The notes under the pieces were generated by a model. It ran no database searches. It was given only the letters and a program-made list of their open reading frames with translations, and was not told the origin of the DNA. Position numbers and translations under genes: made by a program. Positions 1-12,252 of a stretch of 40,755 nucleotides of DNA are shown one piece after another. Where the stretch lies: NCBI GenBank assembly GCA_036897625.1, contig JAYMTA010000107.1, forward strand, positions 1 through 40,755. Reading direction: 5' to 3'. Source of the stretch: Pelargonium cotyledonis (taxonomy: Eukaryota > Streptophyta > Magnoliopsida > Geraniales > Geraniaceae). Numbering within the stretch: the first letter of the stretch is position 1; every line of letters begins with the position of its first letter.

Positions 1-661
1 CGCCCCCCTCCACCGAACGCCCCCGCTCCAGCCCCCAGCCGCCTTGCTCTCCGACGATGGGCTCAGCCACCAGCTGCCTTGCTCTCCAGCAGATCTGCGA
101 CGGTGTTAGGCGTTGTTTGGTGTCCAGGTTGGAGACGGGTCGGAGAAGATGAAGTGTGATGTGTTGGCTGACGTGGCTGACGTGGCACACGTGGAAGCTG
201 ATGTGTAAAATGAAAAAACTAAAAAAAATGTCACATAATTACAGTTAACGGTATCGTTAGACGAAAGTTAATTTTAGACCCGGATGATTAATTTACTTGA
301 GTCTAAAAACTACTAGAGTTAATAATTTTATCATGTGGTGAGTTTCTCATGGTGACTACCCAAATATTTTATCCAAAAAGTTATTTAGTTGAGTTCTTTC
401 GACCATAAAACGGGTGAAATGGATCATGTCTATGAGTCAGAGGGCTATACTCTATACTCTATAGTAGGGGTTTACATAGTCATGATATTTATGTGTGAAT
501 TTACACACAGAAGTTGTGTAATTTAGATGTGGCGTTAGGAGAAGTGAAATAAAATGGTGGTGATTAAATACTAATTGGAGTTAAATAAATAAATGAATTT
601 CTTACCCAAAAAAAAAGAAGAAAAAGAAGAAAAAGAAGAAAAAGAAGAAGAAGCACGTACT
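1..661. other. Repeat-like intergenic DNA, no gene recognised
   Basis: Bases 1-190 are GC-rich and then change abruptly to AT-rich sequence. Around 160-200 the motif GCTGACGTGG is repeated in near-tandem, which resembles the GCTGAC-containing tracts in the inverted repeats of the neighbouring Mutator-like element. The stretch could be the right end of another element cut by the window edge, but that is inference. A purine-rich GAA/AAG microsatellite lies at about 610-655. No coding region can be supported. Confidence 0.4.
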
Positions 662-670
662 AATAATATT

Positions 671-915
671 GAATTAAAGGTAATTTTAGTACCCAAATAT
701 TGATGTGAGTTCAAATTTAATATATGATCTTTTATTCTATTAGATTTAATACCTTAACTTTAATTTTATATCCAATTTGATACATACCGTTAGCGTTCAT
801 TAATTCATCCGTTAATCCATGTTGACGTAAAAAAAAACATTGCTGACATGTCAAAAATTTGCTTACTTAGACGAAGATTGCACCACTCTCTAGCTGACGT
901 GAATAATTTTAATGA
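671..915 (+). repeat. Left terminal inverted repeat of the MULE
   Basis: This arm matches the reverse complement of about 1975-2240. It includes the shared tracts GAATTAAAGG, AATTTTAGTACC and GAGTTCAAATTTA, and later GACATGTCAAAA. The inner boundary is approximate. Confidence 0.8.
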
Positions 916-1974
916 TGTGGCCAAAAGAAATGAAACCTAAAATTGATTTCTCTCTCTTCCATTTTCACTTGTTTTGTCATCCATAATACCATTTTTGCCC
1001 TTTCACAATTTATATATGAACACGACGCATTAAAGTTCAAACTCTTCCAAGATTCCGGTGACGGAAAGTTTAAACTCTTTGAATTTTTCGACCATTACCC
1101 AATATTTTTGTGTTCCAAAAATATAAACTCAGTTTTAAAGCAAATCTGAACCAATTTTTTGGAAGTAATTTTTAAATATCAGACACAAAATTGAACTAAT
1201 TTACACACATTTGAACAATAATGGAATTTTTTTACATATAATGATTAGGCTTCACATCTCCAATTTGTGTTTCTAAAATTATTTTGAAATCTTCAACCAA
1301 TTCTCAATTCAAAATTAATTTTAGTTCTTCAACCAACTTTAAAATATTGAATAAATCTAAAATAATTATCTAAACAACTTAAAATCAGATCTAGACCAAA
1401 TGATTTGAGAAGTGGCTCTTCATCTTCATCTTCATCTTCACTGGTAGAACCAGAGTTGCATGAGAAGTGGCTATTCATCTTCATCTTGACCGGCGAGCTC
1501 AGCTTCGAACGGGACAGAGGAGGGTCATGGGAGTGGTAGAAGATCGAAGAGGAGGGCAGGTTCCAGATCTCGTGTTGATTCCACCGTGCCGAGCTCGTCC
1601 AGATCTATCACCATCACTCCGGCCACGGCTCACTGGTCAAGCAGGTGCAGCTCAGTGAGAACGAGATCCGGAACACGAAGTCGACGACTTTGTCGGCGGC
1701 GAACTTCTTGAGGTCGACTTGGTTGAGGGAGGCGCGGACGAGCGCCGGTCGGCGGCATCTTTCATGGCGGGCCGCCCATCGCGAGGAAGAAGGAAGGCGG
1801 CGTTGTGGCGGGAGCGGTGGGTTTGGGGGAAGCAAAGAGAAGAGGAGGAGGAGATGGGATTAGGCTACGATTGTTGTTTTTATTTGGTGTGTGTGTGTGT
1901 TTGTGATTGTGATTGTGAAATTGGGTGTTGCTGTGTTAGGAGATGAGGTTTGTGAGTGAATTGGAAAGGGAGAG

Positions 1975-2240
1975 AGCGAGAGAGGAAATTAGGTGTGTTT
2001 GTGAGAGTCATAATTATGCCACATCAACGCATATTTACACCCCACGTCAGCACAATTTTGACATGTCTGCAATGCTTTGTCCACATCAGCATGGGTTAAC
2101 AGAGGAATTAACGGACACTTATGGTATGTACTAAACTGAGTACAAGATTAAAGTTTAAGTATTAAATCCGGTAGAATAAAAGATTGTGTACTAAATTTGA
2201 ACTCACCCCAAAATTTAGGTACTAAAATTGCCTTTAATTC
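1975..2240 (-). repeat. Right terminal inverted repeat of the MULE
   Basis: Inverted partner of 671-915. The outer end is fixed by the 9-bp target duplication at 2241-2249; the inner end is approximate, in a CT/GA-rich tract. Confidence 0.8.
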
Positions 2241-2249
2241 AATAATATT

Positions 2250-3375
2250 TGACTCCTCTAGGGTAATACTCATAGAAATGTATATTTTGCTAGTTAGTCA
2301 ATCCTTGTAATATCAATTCATTTTTATATTTGAACAAATGATCTAAATCATAAAAAATGTATATTTTTCTATTTAGTCCTTTCTTGTAATATTAGGTCAT
2401 TTTCATTTTTTTAGGGAGAGAAAAATAATATTGTGAATTAATACAAGAAATCATGTAACAAAGTATCATAAGCAACTTGAGGAACATATTCACACCTCAA
2501 GAATTAAACCTTACAATAAAAAATAATAAAAAAAGTAGTTAATTAATGCGTGAGCCTACAAATTCGCAAATCTCTTAATAAACTAACAAATTAAACTAAT
2601 AAATAAAATCATAATAGATACACAAATTATTAATAAAAATGCCAAAATGACTCTCTAACAAAATTGTCATAAACAAATATGTTTAATCAATTAATTTAAA
2701 TCTGTTATAAAAAAATTATGTGCATCAAATAATGAGTTAGGAGGACATTACTGGGGTTTTTTTTGGCTTTTTAGCCTCATTGAATGAATAAATTAAAAAA
2801 ATGGCCACACAATTCAAAGATTTAGTCATCTAGGCCCCTAAAAATATTTGTAAAAATTTTTATTATAGGCCTGGCACCACTTGGAGTGGCGCCAAACCCT
2901 TATTAAAATATTCACAAATATTATTCCCTAGCCAGAATTCCAACTCCAGCCACCGGCAAATTTTTATTTTAGGTCCAAAACAAAATCACGTTCATTTACA
3001 TATAATTCAAAAAAATAACAATTTATACCATTTGCTGCAACCAATAATTGCAATAATTTTATAGTTTCGATACATGAAGCGACATCGAATTTAGCCGACC
3101 CGAGAAAATTATTTCCCGACGCTCTCAGATCTCAGTATGGCCATCTCATTTTAACTATAAAATCTAATGACAATAAATTAACATCAATAGTAGAGCACAA
3201 AATCATTCTATAACTCAAGTAAAATCCCTTGGTTGCAGAGCCAGACCTGAAAATACAAGCTGGAAACACAAATCCTGACAGAAAATAAGCATCAAATACA
3301 GGTTTCTTTAGAAACACCAACAAAATTTGGATTGCCAATCGGAACAAAACATACATCTCAACTATAAAATCCAAC
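2250..3375. other. AT-rich spacer with short repeats, downstream of the eL18 gene
   Basis: No gene is seen. A diverged tandem pair occurs at about 2275-2325 and 2354-2409; both copies contain AATGTATATTTT followed by TTAGTC and CTTGTAATAT. A compact imperfect palindrome lies at 2872-2894. The last few hundred bases, about 3130-3375, are presumably the 3' UTR and polyadenylation region of the minus-strand eL18 gene. Confidence 0.5.
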
Positions 3376-4739
<1,364 letters not shown>

Positions 4740-4800
4740 TGATGGTCTGGAGTTGGAGCTCTCTTCTCCTCCTTCTGCGCTGAGAGTACCAAAATGGAGC

Positions 4801-4808
4801 TAGGGTTT
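4801..4808 (-). promoter_or_regulatory. Telo-box upstream of eL18
   Basis: On the minus strand this reads AAACCCTA, the telo-box motif common in promoters and leaders of plant ribosomal protein genes. It is 62 bases before the eL18 start codon, in a pyrimidine-rich leader. Its function is inferred from the motif and its position. Confidence 0.65.
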
Positions 4809-4809
4809 T

Positions 4810-6034
4810 TCACGGCCCGCCTTTATGCTGAGGTCACTCCACACACTCGAGTCGAGAGTCTATTGTCTTTCGTGGACCCTCATCTCTATCCGTACACGTG
4901 TCCAATTCTTTGATTAAATTTTCAAATATTCTGTATACCCTTATAACTTGAGTTTGCAATTGTGAATGTGATGACAACAAGAAAGGTTTTTTTTTTTTTT
5001 TTTGTGATTTTGACACCTTACCGCGCCAAAGTGTTCTCTTACACCACCACCACCAAGAATGTGTTTAGTGGTTAACAAGAAATATCGAATACGAATACAA
5101 GAAATATCTTCATCCTAATCCTAGTTCGAATATTTCATCTCCACTCAGATCCGAGTGTGAGTGTGGCTTCGACAGACTCATGTTCAAGTTCCGATAGTTA
5201 CACTTATTCAATATGTTAGTTGATCGACCTTTCACTTATGCTTAGGTAGTATAAAATATATATATATCCAATCAATAATGATATGTACGCTTCCATAGTT
5301 CCATTACATTATTGAAAGATAAGTTTTATATTTACTACATGTCTATTTTTTATTGATGAATTTTTTAATTAATTTTAGTTTTTTTCATTTTTATTATTAT
5401 TTCATCTTCTTCTACTATAATAGGGTTTCTCATATTACAATCAATTCTTCATTCTGGTTGATTATTTGATGAATTTTGATTTATTTTTTTAAAGCTTAGA
5501 CTGATGGCATATTTGAGGTATAAAAAAAAGAAAAATAAAAAAAGAGGACTTTATTTGGTGGAATTTACACTAGATGTTTTCTACTGAAAATGATGGATAT
5601 TCCGACCATATTATGAATTTACCGGCCAATTCGTCATGGATGGATGAGTTTTCAGGTCAGTAAAGGGGAAAAAGATGAATGATGAAGAGTACTGAGTACT
5701 GTGAGACACTTACATATAATTGGCATTTAATACTTTCAAGAGAAGATAGGAATGCTGGAGGACATACAAAGATAAACTGTAAAATTATAAAAGCCAGTAA
5801 CACAAATATCAAAGGCATAGTTGGTTTTCCAGGCACTGAGTTACATATTTCAAGAGCAAAATATAAAATAACTGGGAGTTACAGCACAACTACAACTATA
5901 TCATCCCAAATCTTCAACATTTTTCCTTAAATAATTCCGAAAAAATAAAAAACATATCTGAAACAATGTGAAGAGAGTACTTTGTGTGTTCGATTCGCAT
6001 AGGAATGCAAGAAATCTGGTATAAAATTTATCGG
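4810..6034. other. Spacer: eL18 promoter and LCB1 3' flank
   Basis: The part next to 4810 is the upstream region of the minus-strand eL18 gene. It contains a poly-T tract at about 4987-5003. The part just before 6035 should hold the 3' UTR of LCB1. Between them lies AT-rich DNA with a short TA run near 5261. No further gene is supported; the open frame at 5679-5930 has no recognisable protein features. Confidence 0.5.
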
Positions 6035-9000
6035 TTATGAGTTGTGATTCACCAGTACTGATGCTGCAACCCTCTTCAAAGAGGTAGATGCTTTTACCAT
6101 ATCAGATTCTGAATGCCCTGCAGAAACAAGCAATCTGATTCCTATGGGCAATCGGCATTTATCGAGCACTGATCTCTTGGTAGTCACCACAAAAACACCA
6201 TCTTCCTTCAACACCTGCCCGATCAGTAGTAGAGAAAATCATTAGGACATACATAGATGAAACACTAATACCACCAGCAACCAAAGTTTGATTATAAGAA
6301 GTTTACGCGACTGGCTATGTCTTCAAGAAGCTGTTTGTCATTTTCTAAACTACCCGTTGGGTTTTCCAGTTTGAGGAAGACAACAGGCGATTCTGGATGG
6401 CTTGCTATTGCAAGACCCTTTATATCTGATAATCCTGCAGTTGCACATAAAATCAGAACCAGAATAGTCAGCAGCAAACCATGATAAAACTATTATTGTC
6501 TGAATCAAATAACAAAGCAAAATCACACCCTCAGCATCATTTAGCTTAAATGCGAACAAGAAGTATTTGTCTACATACTAAATATTAAGCTATTGTACTT
6601 TCCGAGCTTCAAACCATAAATGACTTACTTACGTGCACTCATTCGCATATAATAACCTGATACTACTGAAATATGCACGGTCCTAATTCACACGGTACTA
6701 ATTCTAGGACCTTGCTCTGTGTTCTTTTTTCCGTTCTCTCATTCAATTGAAAGTTCAAGGCACACTGCTAGGCTGCTAGCTTTCTGCCCTCCCATCCTGC
6801 TTTTTTTCTTTTCATTCTTGACCAATCCACTCAATAATGATGAACGGTATGTCAGTACATCTCTTCCTGTTTCCTTATATTTAACAAACTCAAATGTATC
6901 TGTCAAATTCTTGAACTAGACTAGCAAATATTAGCGGATATCATTTCATGCAGTCACTAGTAAGAAAATTTGTATCCCTTCTTCCCCCGATAAGTGTATG
7001 TCATTAATCCAGTATTAATATTTCTATAATGAAAGACCAAGAGAGTATAATTCCCTAATTCAGCATCTGGAAATTAATTTTTGAGGTATGCAAAGAAGAG
7101 CACTATGCATAACTAGTAATAAGATCATAGCAAACCTTTCCATAATAATACAATGCACTATGCATAACTAGTATTAAGATCATAGCACACCTTTCCATAA
7201 TAATGCAATATTTTCCTTTAGTTTTGTAGTCAGACTGGGATTCTCCTCCAGGATATCAATTGCAGTAATTGCAGCACTTGCTAAGTAAGGAGGCAAAGAT
7301 GCAGAAAAGACATATCCAGAACTGCTCAACCGCTGCCAAACATTAGCACCAGACAAAGCTTAGTAATTTGCAAAACGAATAAGCATTAATGCATTACGAT
7401 GCAGTAGTATAACAATGTTTGTGGAAGTTTACTTGTTAAGAGTTGGAACTTTTTTTGTTCTGATTTTAACAAAATGGTTCCTTTAACTGAGATCATTATT
7501 ACAGAGTACTATGAACATACTTGGTGATCGATAACTCTAGCACTTCCAGTGCAGAATCCTCCTTCAGTGGCCAATGCATGTCCCATAGCAGCTGTTACGA
7601 TATCTATCTTTTCAATCTGCAAATACCATAGCACCATGGTTACAAATGGAAACTAAATTGCCAATCAAATCCAAATACACCCTAGGATTCAAAGAGTTTT
7701 TGACATGTGTTTTCGTACAAGATGGCACTCAATTTGGTACATAGGGAGTGTTATCAAACATACCGGAACCCCATAGTATTCAGTGAGCCCTCGCCCAGAT
7801 CTGCCAATCACACCAAATGAATTACTCTCATCCAACAAAACACGAAAGCAATATTTTTCCTTGAATTTGATGATCTCATCCAGGGGTGCTATCTGACCTG
7901 AATTCTGCAAATTCAACCAATATGGTTAGGACTTCATTTTGTACCCATCAACCACCACCTTCATAAACCGAAACAAACAAATTTACACTTTTTTTAGCTC
8001 ATCGGTAAGAGAAACACTGACTAAGGATGGTATTTCAAAAACGTGGAGGTCCACAGTTGTCCCGATAACATTTGGGCATCATTATTTATGGCATGTTTGG
8101 TATGGTGGGTGAAATATAGGATGGATGTATTTGGGTTGAATCTTTCATTCGTTAATGCTTTGAGACCCACAAAATAGCATCCTCCCAAATGAGAAGTATG
8201 TAAGAAAAACTTGAACTCATCAAGCTCAACATTTATTTATTATTGTCTAGCAACATTTAAATATAATAACTCAACAACCGTCCATTTCTCAAAATTTCTC
8301 AAAATATTTATCAATTGACCAATGGATGGACTTCTCCATCCTTTCTCCCATCCAACCACATTACCAAATGAAACCTCAACGAAACTTTACATTGCGTCAT
8401 GAAATGAGCTCCATCAATAGTTGATAACTAAACTTCTAAACTGAGAATCCCACACCAAATTAGAGAGAAGGGAAAAGGAAGACAGAATGACTAGCACTAG
8501 CAGAAATATACTTCATGGGATTACGTAGTAAAAAAAATTAAGAAAGACATAAATGTGCAAATAAAGAAGCATATTTGAAAAGCTCATGCTTAACTTTGCA
8601 TTTCATCTTAAAGGTATCTCTTTAAGAGAAATAAAAGCATTATTCATACAAATACTTCAACAACTTAATATCAGTATCCTTATAATATTGGGCCACCTAT
8701 AGCTAAGGATAAGCCAAAGGTTAAGAGCTTGATTGTTGTAAAGTTAGATTAACACAGAAAGATACCTGATACACAGCCTCAACAACAATATATCGGCGCA
8801 GCTTCTTAGCACGCTTGTTTTCTGAAGTAATTTTCTCCAACGTACTTCGAAGAGATTCCATATCATTGTGTTTAAAGTACACAATGGTGCTTCTAGAAAG
8901 ATAAAGACCATTTTGTATGCCCCAATGAACTCCTTCATCCCTGGGGTTGAAAGGAAAAGTTTTTACAAATTCCATGTGAGATTTATCCAAGGAAAGCAGA

Positions 9001-10895
9001 GAATATAAAAACCAAATCTAGAATGTGTCATGCAAATACGCCTAAAAATATTATAATGACTAGATATACCATTTACGGATTTACCCTCAAGCTGCAACAA
9101 GATTGTGAAAATGTTGAATACAAAGCCTTATGTAATGTTTAGTCTCTTAAACATTACATAACGCTTTTACTACAAATTCTTAAGTAACTTTTAGTTCTAC
9201 TTCTTGCTTTAGACATCAGAGGAAAATGAAATGCCAATTGAGCATGATCAAACTTTACTATATCTGTCTGCATCTGGGCAACAGCAAGTATAAATCTTCA
9301 TATTATATAACATGGAATCGGTAATAAAGGTTAGTGCAATCCATTTCCTTCTTTTACTACATTATTTTTACCTTAATTACGGTGAATCAAGAGGAAAAAA
9401 TATCAAAAATCCATTTTCCATGTTTTGCAACACAAATCAGGAACTTTAGTTTTAAGACGTGTTAATAGCTAAAATATGACAGATCAATTGATATTATGGA
9501 ACATATTGTCCAAATTACTTGCTTTTGTCAGAAAATCACAAAAACTCTTACTACAGTGAATTCACAGGATGGTGGAATGGCTTTGTGGACACCTACAATT
9601 TATCTACTAAGATTATATGAACAATGTTATGTGAAGAAAATCATGAGTATGCATACTTACACAACAACAACGTCTCCCTTCTTGCAAAAGGCTGGAATTG
9701 CACTAAACATTGTGGAAAGACCATAAGAGTAGAGAATGGAATCAGGGGTTCCCAAGAACTTAGCAATTCTGGCCTCACAATCAAGGTGTACATCTAATGA
9801 AAGAAAAATATAGTGTGGTTCTTCTACATTTAACAAAAGCTTTAACCTCAATTAACTCAAAGCTAGCTAAAATATAAATCTTACCAATTGTTCCATAGAA
9901 ACCACGAGGACCACAAGAACCAACGCCATATTTCTCCAGTGCAGACGTACATGACTCCTATAAAAGGGCATTAACAAATGGCGCTATTAGGTCAATCCAT
10001 TATCATGAAAGTGAAACCAATTACTAGTATGCGTTGCTTTACAAGTAATTTCTCATGTCCCAACAATCCAAGATAATTAGCTGAAGTGAAGTTCACAACT
10101 TCTTTGCCATTGATTACTGCATGAGGTCCTGCAGCACTGCATAAATTGCAAATCATGAGTAGGTACACTTCAGGCAAACAACAAAATCATTCAGATTATA
10201 CTTTAGAAACAAAAAAAATTGGCAATTTTGTCTCCCACTGGAACAGTAGATGGTATAACAACTAATACAAATATCTGTGAGCTATGACTAGGTTCACCTT
10301 TCTAATACTGGAGGCTCACTTTGCATCTCTTCTGTAAGAGGAGGAATAAGTGGTTCTGGCTGCCATTCATCACACAGCTCATCTATTTCCTACAACATCA
10401 CGGACTCAGGAAAGTAAGGCTAAGACAACATAATGTAACAATTGTAGAACAATTTAATTATACTGAGTAAGATACGGTGAAAATAGAAGAAAACTAACAG
10501 TCCTATTTAACTAGAGGAAGCATTGACAAAAGAGATGATATTGAGACCTTCTCCGTTAATGGACGTTTAGGGGGCTTGTAACTTTTCTGAGTGAGCAGAC
10601 AAAGGATGGCAACGAAAAGAAGAGCCTCCACAAATAAATGCCCTTTCAACCAAACAAACATAAGATTCTCAACCAATATACAATTATCATGAGCCAATAA
10701 CTTACATAAATATGCACATTTCTAAGGGGTTTTGGAGAGTGTACCGCCAATAGGAACTCCGAAAACTACTGCTCTAGCAGAGGAAGCATCCAATGCCAAT
10801 GTGATTCGATCTAGAGTAGCATTTACCATATTCGAAACAGTTGATGCCAATGTACTCAGTGTCTGGATTTGGTCAGCAAAACTAGCTGTAGCCAT
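6035..10895 (-). CDS. LCB1: Serine palmitoyltransferase, long-chain base subunit 1 (LCB1)
   Basis: Non-catalytic partner of LCB2 in the ER enzyme that condenses serine with palmitoyl-CoA, the first step of sphingolipid synthesis. Twelve coding exons (minus): 10745-10895, 10548-10642, 10298-10389, 10043-10136, 9885-9957, 9661-9793, 8766-8940, 7764-7904, 7521-7616, 7191-7332, 6307-6434, 6035-6214. They join in frame to 499 residues; the Arabidopsis protein has about 482. A hydrophobic segment near residues 43-68 fits the single N-terminal membrane anchor. Next comes the aminotransferase-I/II fold with [14 protein letters not shown] (Cys159 is the family's conserved cysteine, mutated in human HSAN1), [32 protein letters not shown] and [17 protein letters not shown]. 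The stretch equivalent to LCB2's PLP-lysine region reads [13 protein letters not shown], with no lysine, as expected for LCB1. The start is the first ATG after a 5'-UTR intron (11017-11214). Intron 10 carries a copied splice donor; intron 7 carries a MITE. Confidence 0.96.
7101..7210 (-). repeat. 55-bp tandem duplication spanning the LCB1 exon 10 splice donor
   Basis: Units 7101-7155 and 7156-7210 are nearly identical, with about four differences by eye. The right unit contains the last 20 bases of LCB1 exon 10 and its donor at 7191/7190; the left unit contains the equivalent sequence with an intact GT at 7135-7134. The intron therefore holds a second, similar donor 55 bases downstream. Confidence 0.9.
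8090..8375. mobile_element. MITE-like element in LCB1 intron 7
   Basis: The left end, about 8090-8127, starts GGCATGTTTGGTATGGTGGG. The right end, read in reverse complement from 8375, contains CATTTGGTAATGTGGTTGG. The two form an imperfect terminal inverted repeat of roughly 35 bases that also shares an inner AGGATGGA. There is no coding capacity. The target duplication is not clear, so the superfamily (hAT or Harbinger) is left open. Confidence 0.55.
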
Positions 10896-11300
10896 GTCTC
10901 TAATATACAAGCACAACCCAACTGCTCGGCTCTACAACTTAATTCGGACAATCATCAAGTAGACAACTGAACAACTGAAGCACCTCAAACCCAAATCAAA
11001 ACTCGTATTGACTTCCCTGCATCGAAGCAAAGATAGCATTTTTATAATACCATTTACGTAATTAATCAAAACCCATCATCGTATAATCCACAAAACATCG
11101 AAATTGCAGCAGTAAACAGAAAAGTTATCAAATATATGTGACTGTGAGGCATGAACTATAGTTAGAGGGAAAAAAAAACAGAGCGTTGCGGAGCGAATCA
11201 AAACGGCAGCGTACCAGTTCTGGAGCTAGCAGAATCCTGAGATGAAGTGAAGAGGATTGGAAGAGCGGGATCTGATTATGAGACACAGTGAGGTTCGGAG
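10896..11300 (-). other. LCB1 5' UTR with a leader intron
   Basis: Upstream of the LCB1 ATG, the minus strand shows a good acceptor (GCAG at 11020-11017, exon from 11016) and a donor (GT at 11214-11213 after CCAGAACTG). This predicts a 198-bp leader intron at 11017-11214, a first non-coding exon ending at 11215 and a second leader segment at 10896-11016. The transcription start is not determined; about 11300 is a guess. Confidence 0.6.
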
Positions 11301-11337
11301 ATTAAGTTCGTCTTGTCACATGGAGGAGAAGAAAGAT

Positions 11338-11361
11338 TGATGATGATGATGATGATGATGG
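11338..11361 (+). repeat. GAT trinucleotide microsatellite
   Basis: A run of about seven GAT units just upstream of the predicted LCB1 leader. Confidence 0.85.
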
Positions 11362-12252
11362 CGATGCAGATCCTCTTCCTCTTACTAATGCCAGTTTGTC
11401 TGGAGTTCCACAGGATTCTAATTTCCAAATGAATCTTGGCCGTTGATGTTTGTAATATTTCAAATCGAACGGTCTTGACCCTTCAACAGCTAAACTTATT
11501 AAACCTCAAACTTTTAGACATGTCTACCGTCTACGGAGGTTTTCACCGTTCACGTGACACGCCTGGAGCTGGTGAAATGGTTCCAACCTGTCGGGTACCC
11601 GAAACTCAATCCGTCTTGGGTGGGTATAATGTAAAATTTTGGGGGCGGGTTATTGTCACAACCGCCATGAAAGGTGAAAATCCATTTTATAGTTATTATT
11701 TGCTTAATACTAAACTACGTAGGAGTTATTTATAGTTCAAAATTATGTAGTTGTGAGATCAACTGATATAACGCTTTACCCATTACTAAATACGTTCACT
11801 AAAGTTAGAATTATAGGTGACTACGTCATGTTTGAAACTTTGATACCCAAAACACGTTTTTAACTTTAGGTACATTATGTTCGCGGAGACTAAAAATTGG
11901 GCTCAATTGTCATTGGCCCTTATATTATTTTGACAAGGCAGAACATTTTAGTCGCAAACCATCAAAATTTGAGGGTAAGAGTTTCTTTAAAAACTAAAGT
12001 ATATTTGAATAAAAGCAAATGCACATCAAAAGTATAGGATGGATCATCAATTGTGAATGAAATATGCAAAGATAGAATTCTGATCTTATAAGATAAAAAC
12101 AAGTTTCTATTGTATAGATAAGAAACCGAAGGAATTGTATGCATTATGACCCGTTCCACTGGATATCAAAATAGGGCAAAGATGAATCTCATAACATCAT
12201 TTCCTTCTCTTTGTTTACTTATCCGACATGGATACAGTTCTGTTGTTGCTCC
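11362..12252. other. Spacer: LCB1 promoter and MCTS1-like gene 3' flank
   Basis: No gene is seen. A G-box core, CACGTG, sits at 11551-11556, about 250 bases upstream of the likely LCB1 transcription start; it is a candidate bZIP/bHLH site. The region towards 12252 should include the 3' UTR of the minus-strand MCTS1-like gene. Confidence 0.45.

Larger units (their letters stand above)
671..2240. mobile_element. Non-autonomous Mutator-like element (MULE), possibly Pack-MULE
   Basis: The element begins GAATTAAAGG and ends CCTTTAATTC, and is flanked by an identical 9-bp direct repeat, AATAATATT, at 662-670 and 2241-2249. Nine-base target duplications with long terminal inverted repeats are the hallmark of MULEs. 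The left end (671 to about 915) and the reverse complement of the right end (about 1975-2240) match over some 250 bp with scattered differences. No MURA-like transposase is visible. The interior, about 1470-1860, is strikingly GC-rich, with restriction-site-like and codon-like texture unlike the AT-rich arms. This suggests captured host sequence (Pack-MULE), but the short open frames there match no protein that I recognise. Confidence 0.85.

Noticed and set aside
1467..2134. Short overlapping frames as host genes
   Set aside because: They are low-complexity readings of the MULE interior and its right inverted repeat, without known domains.
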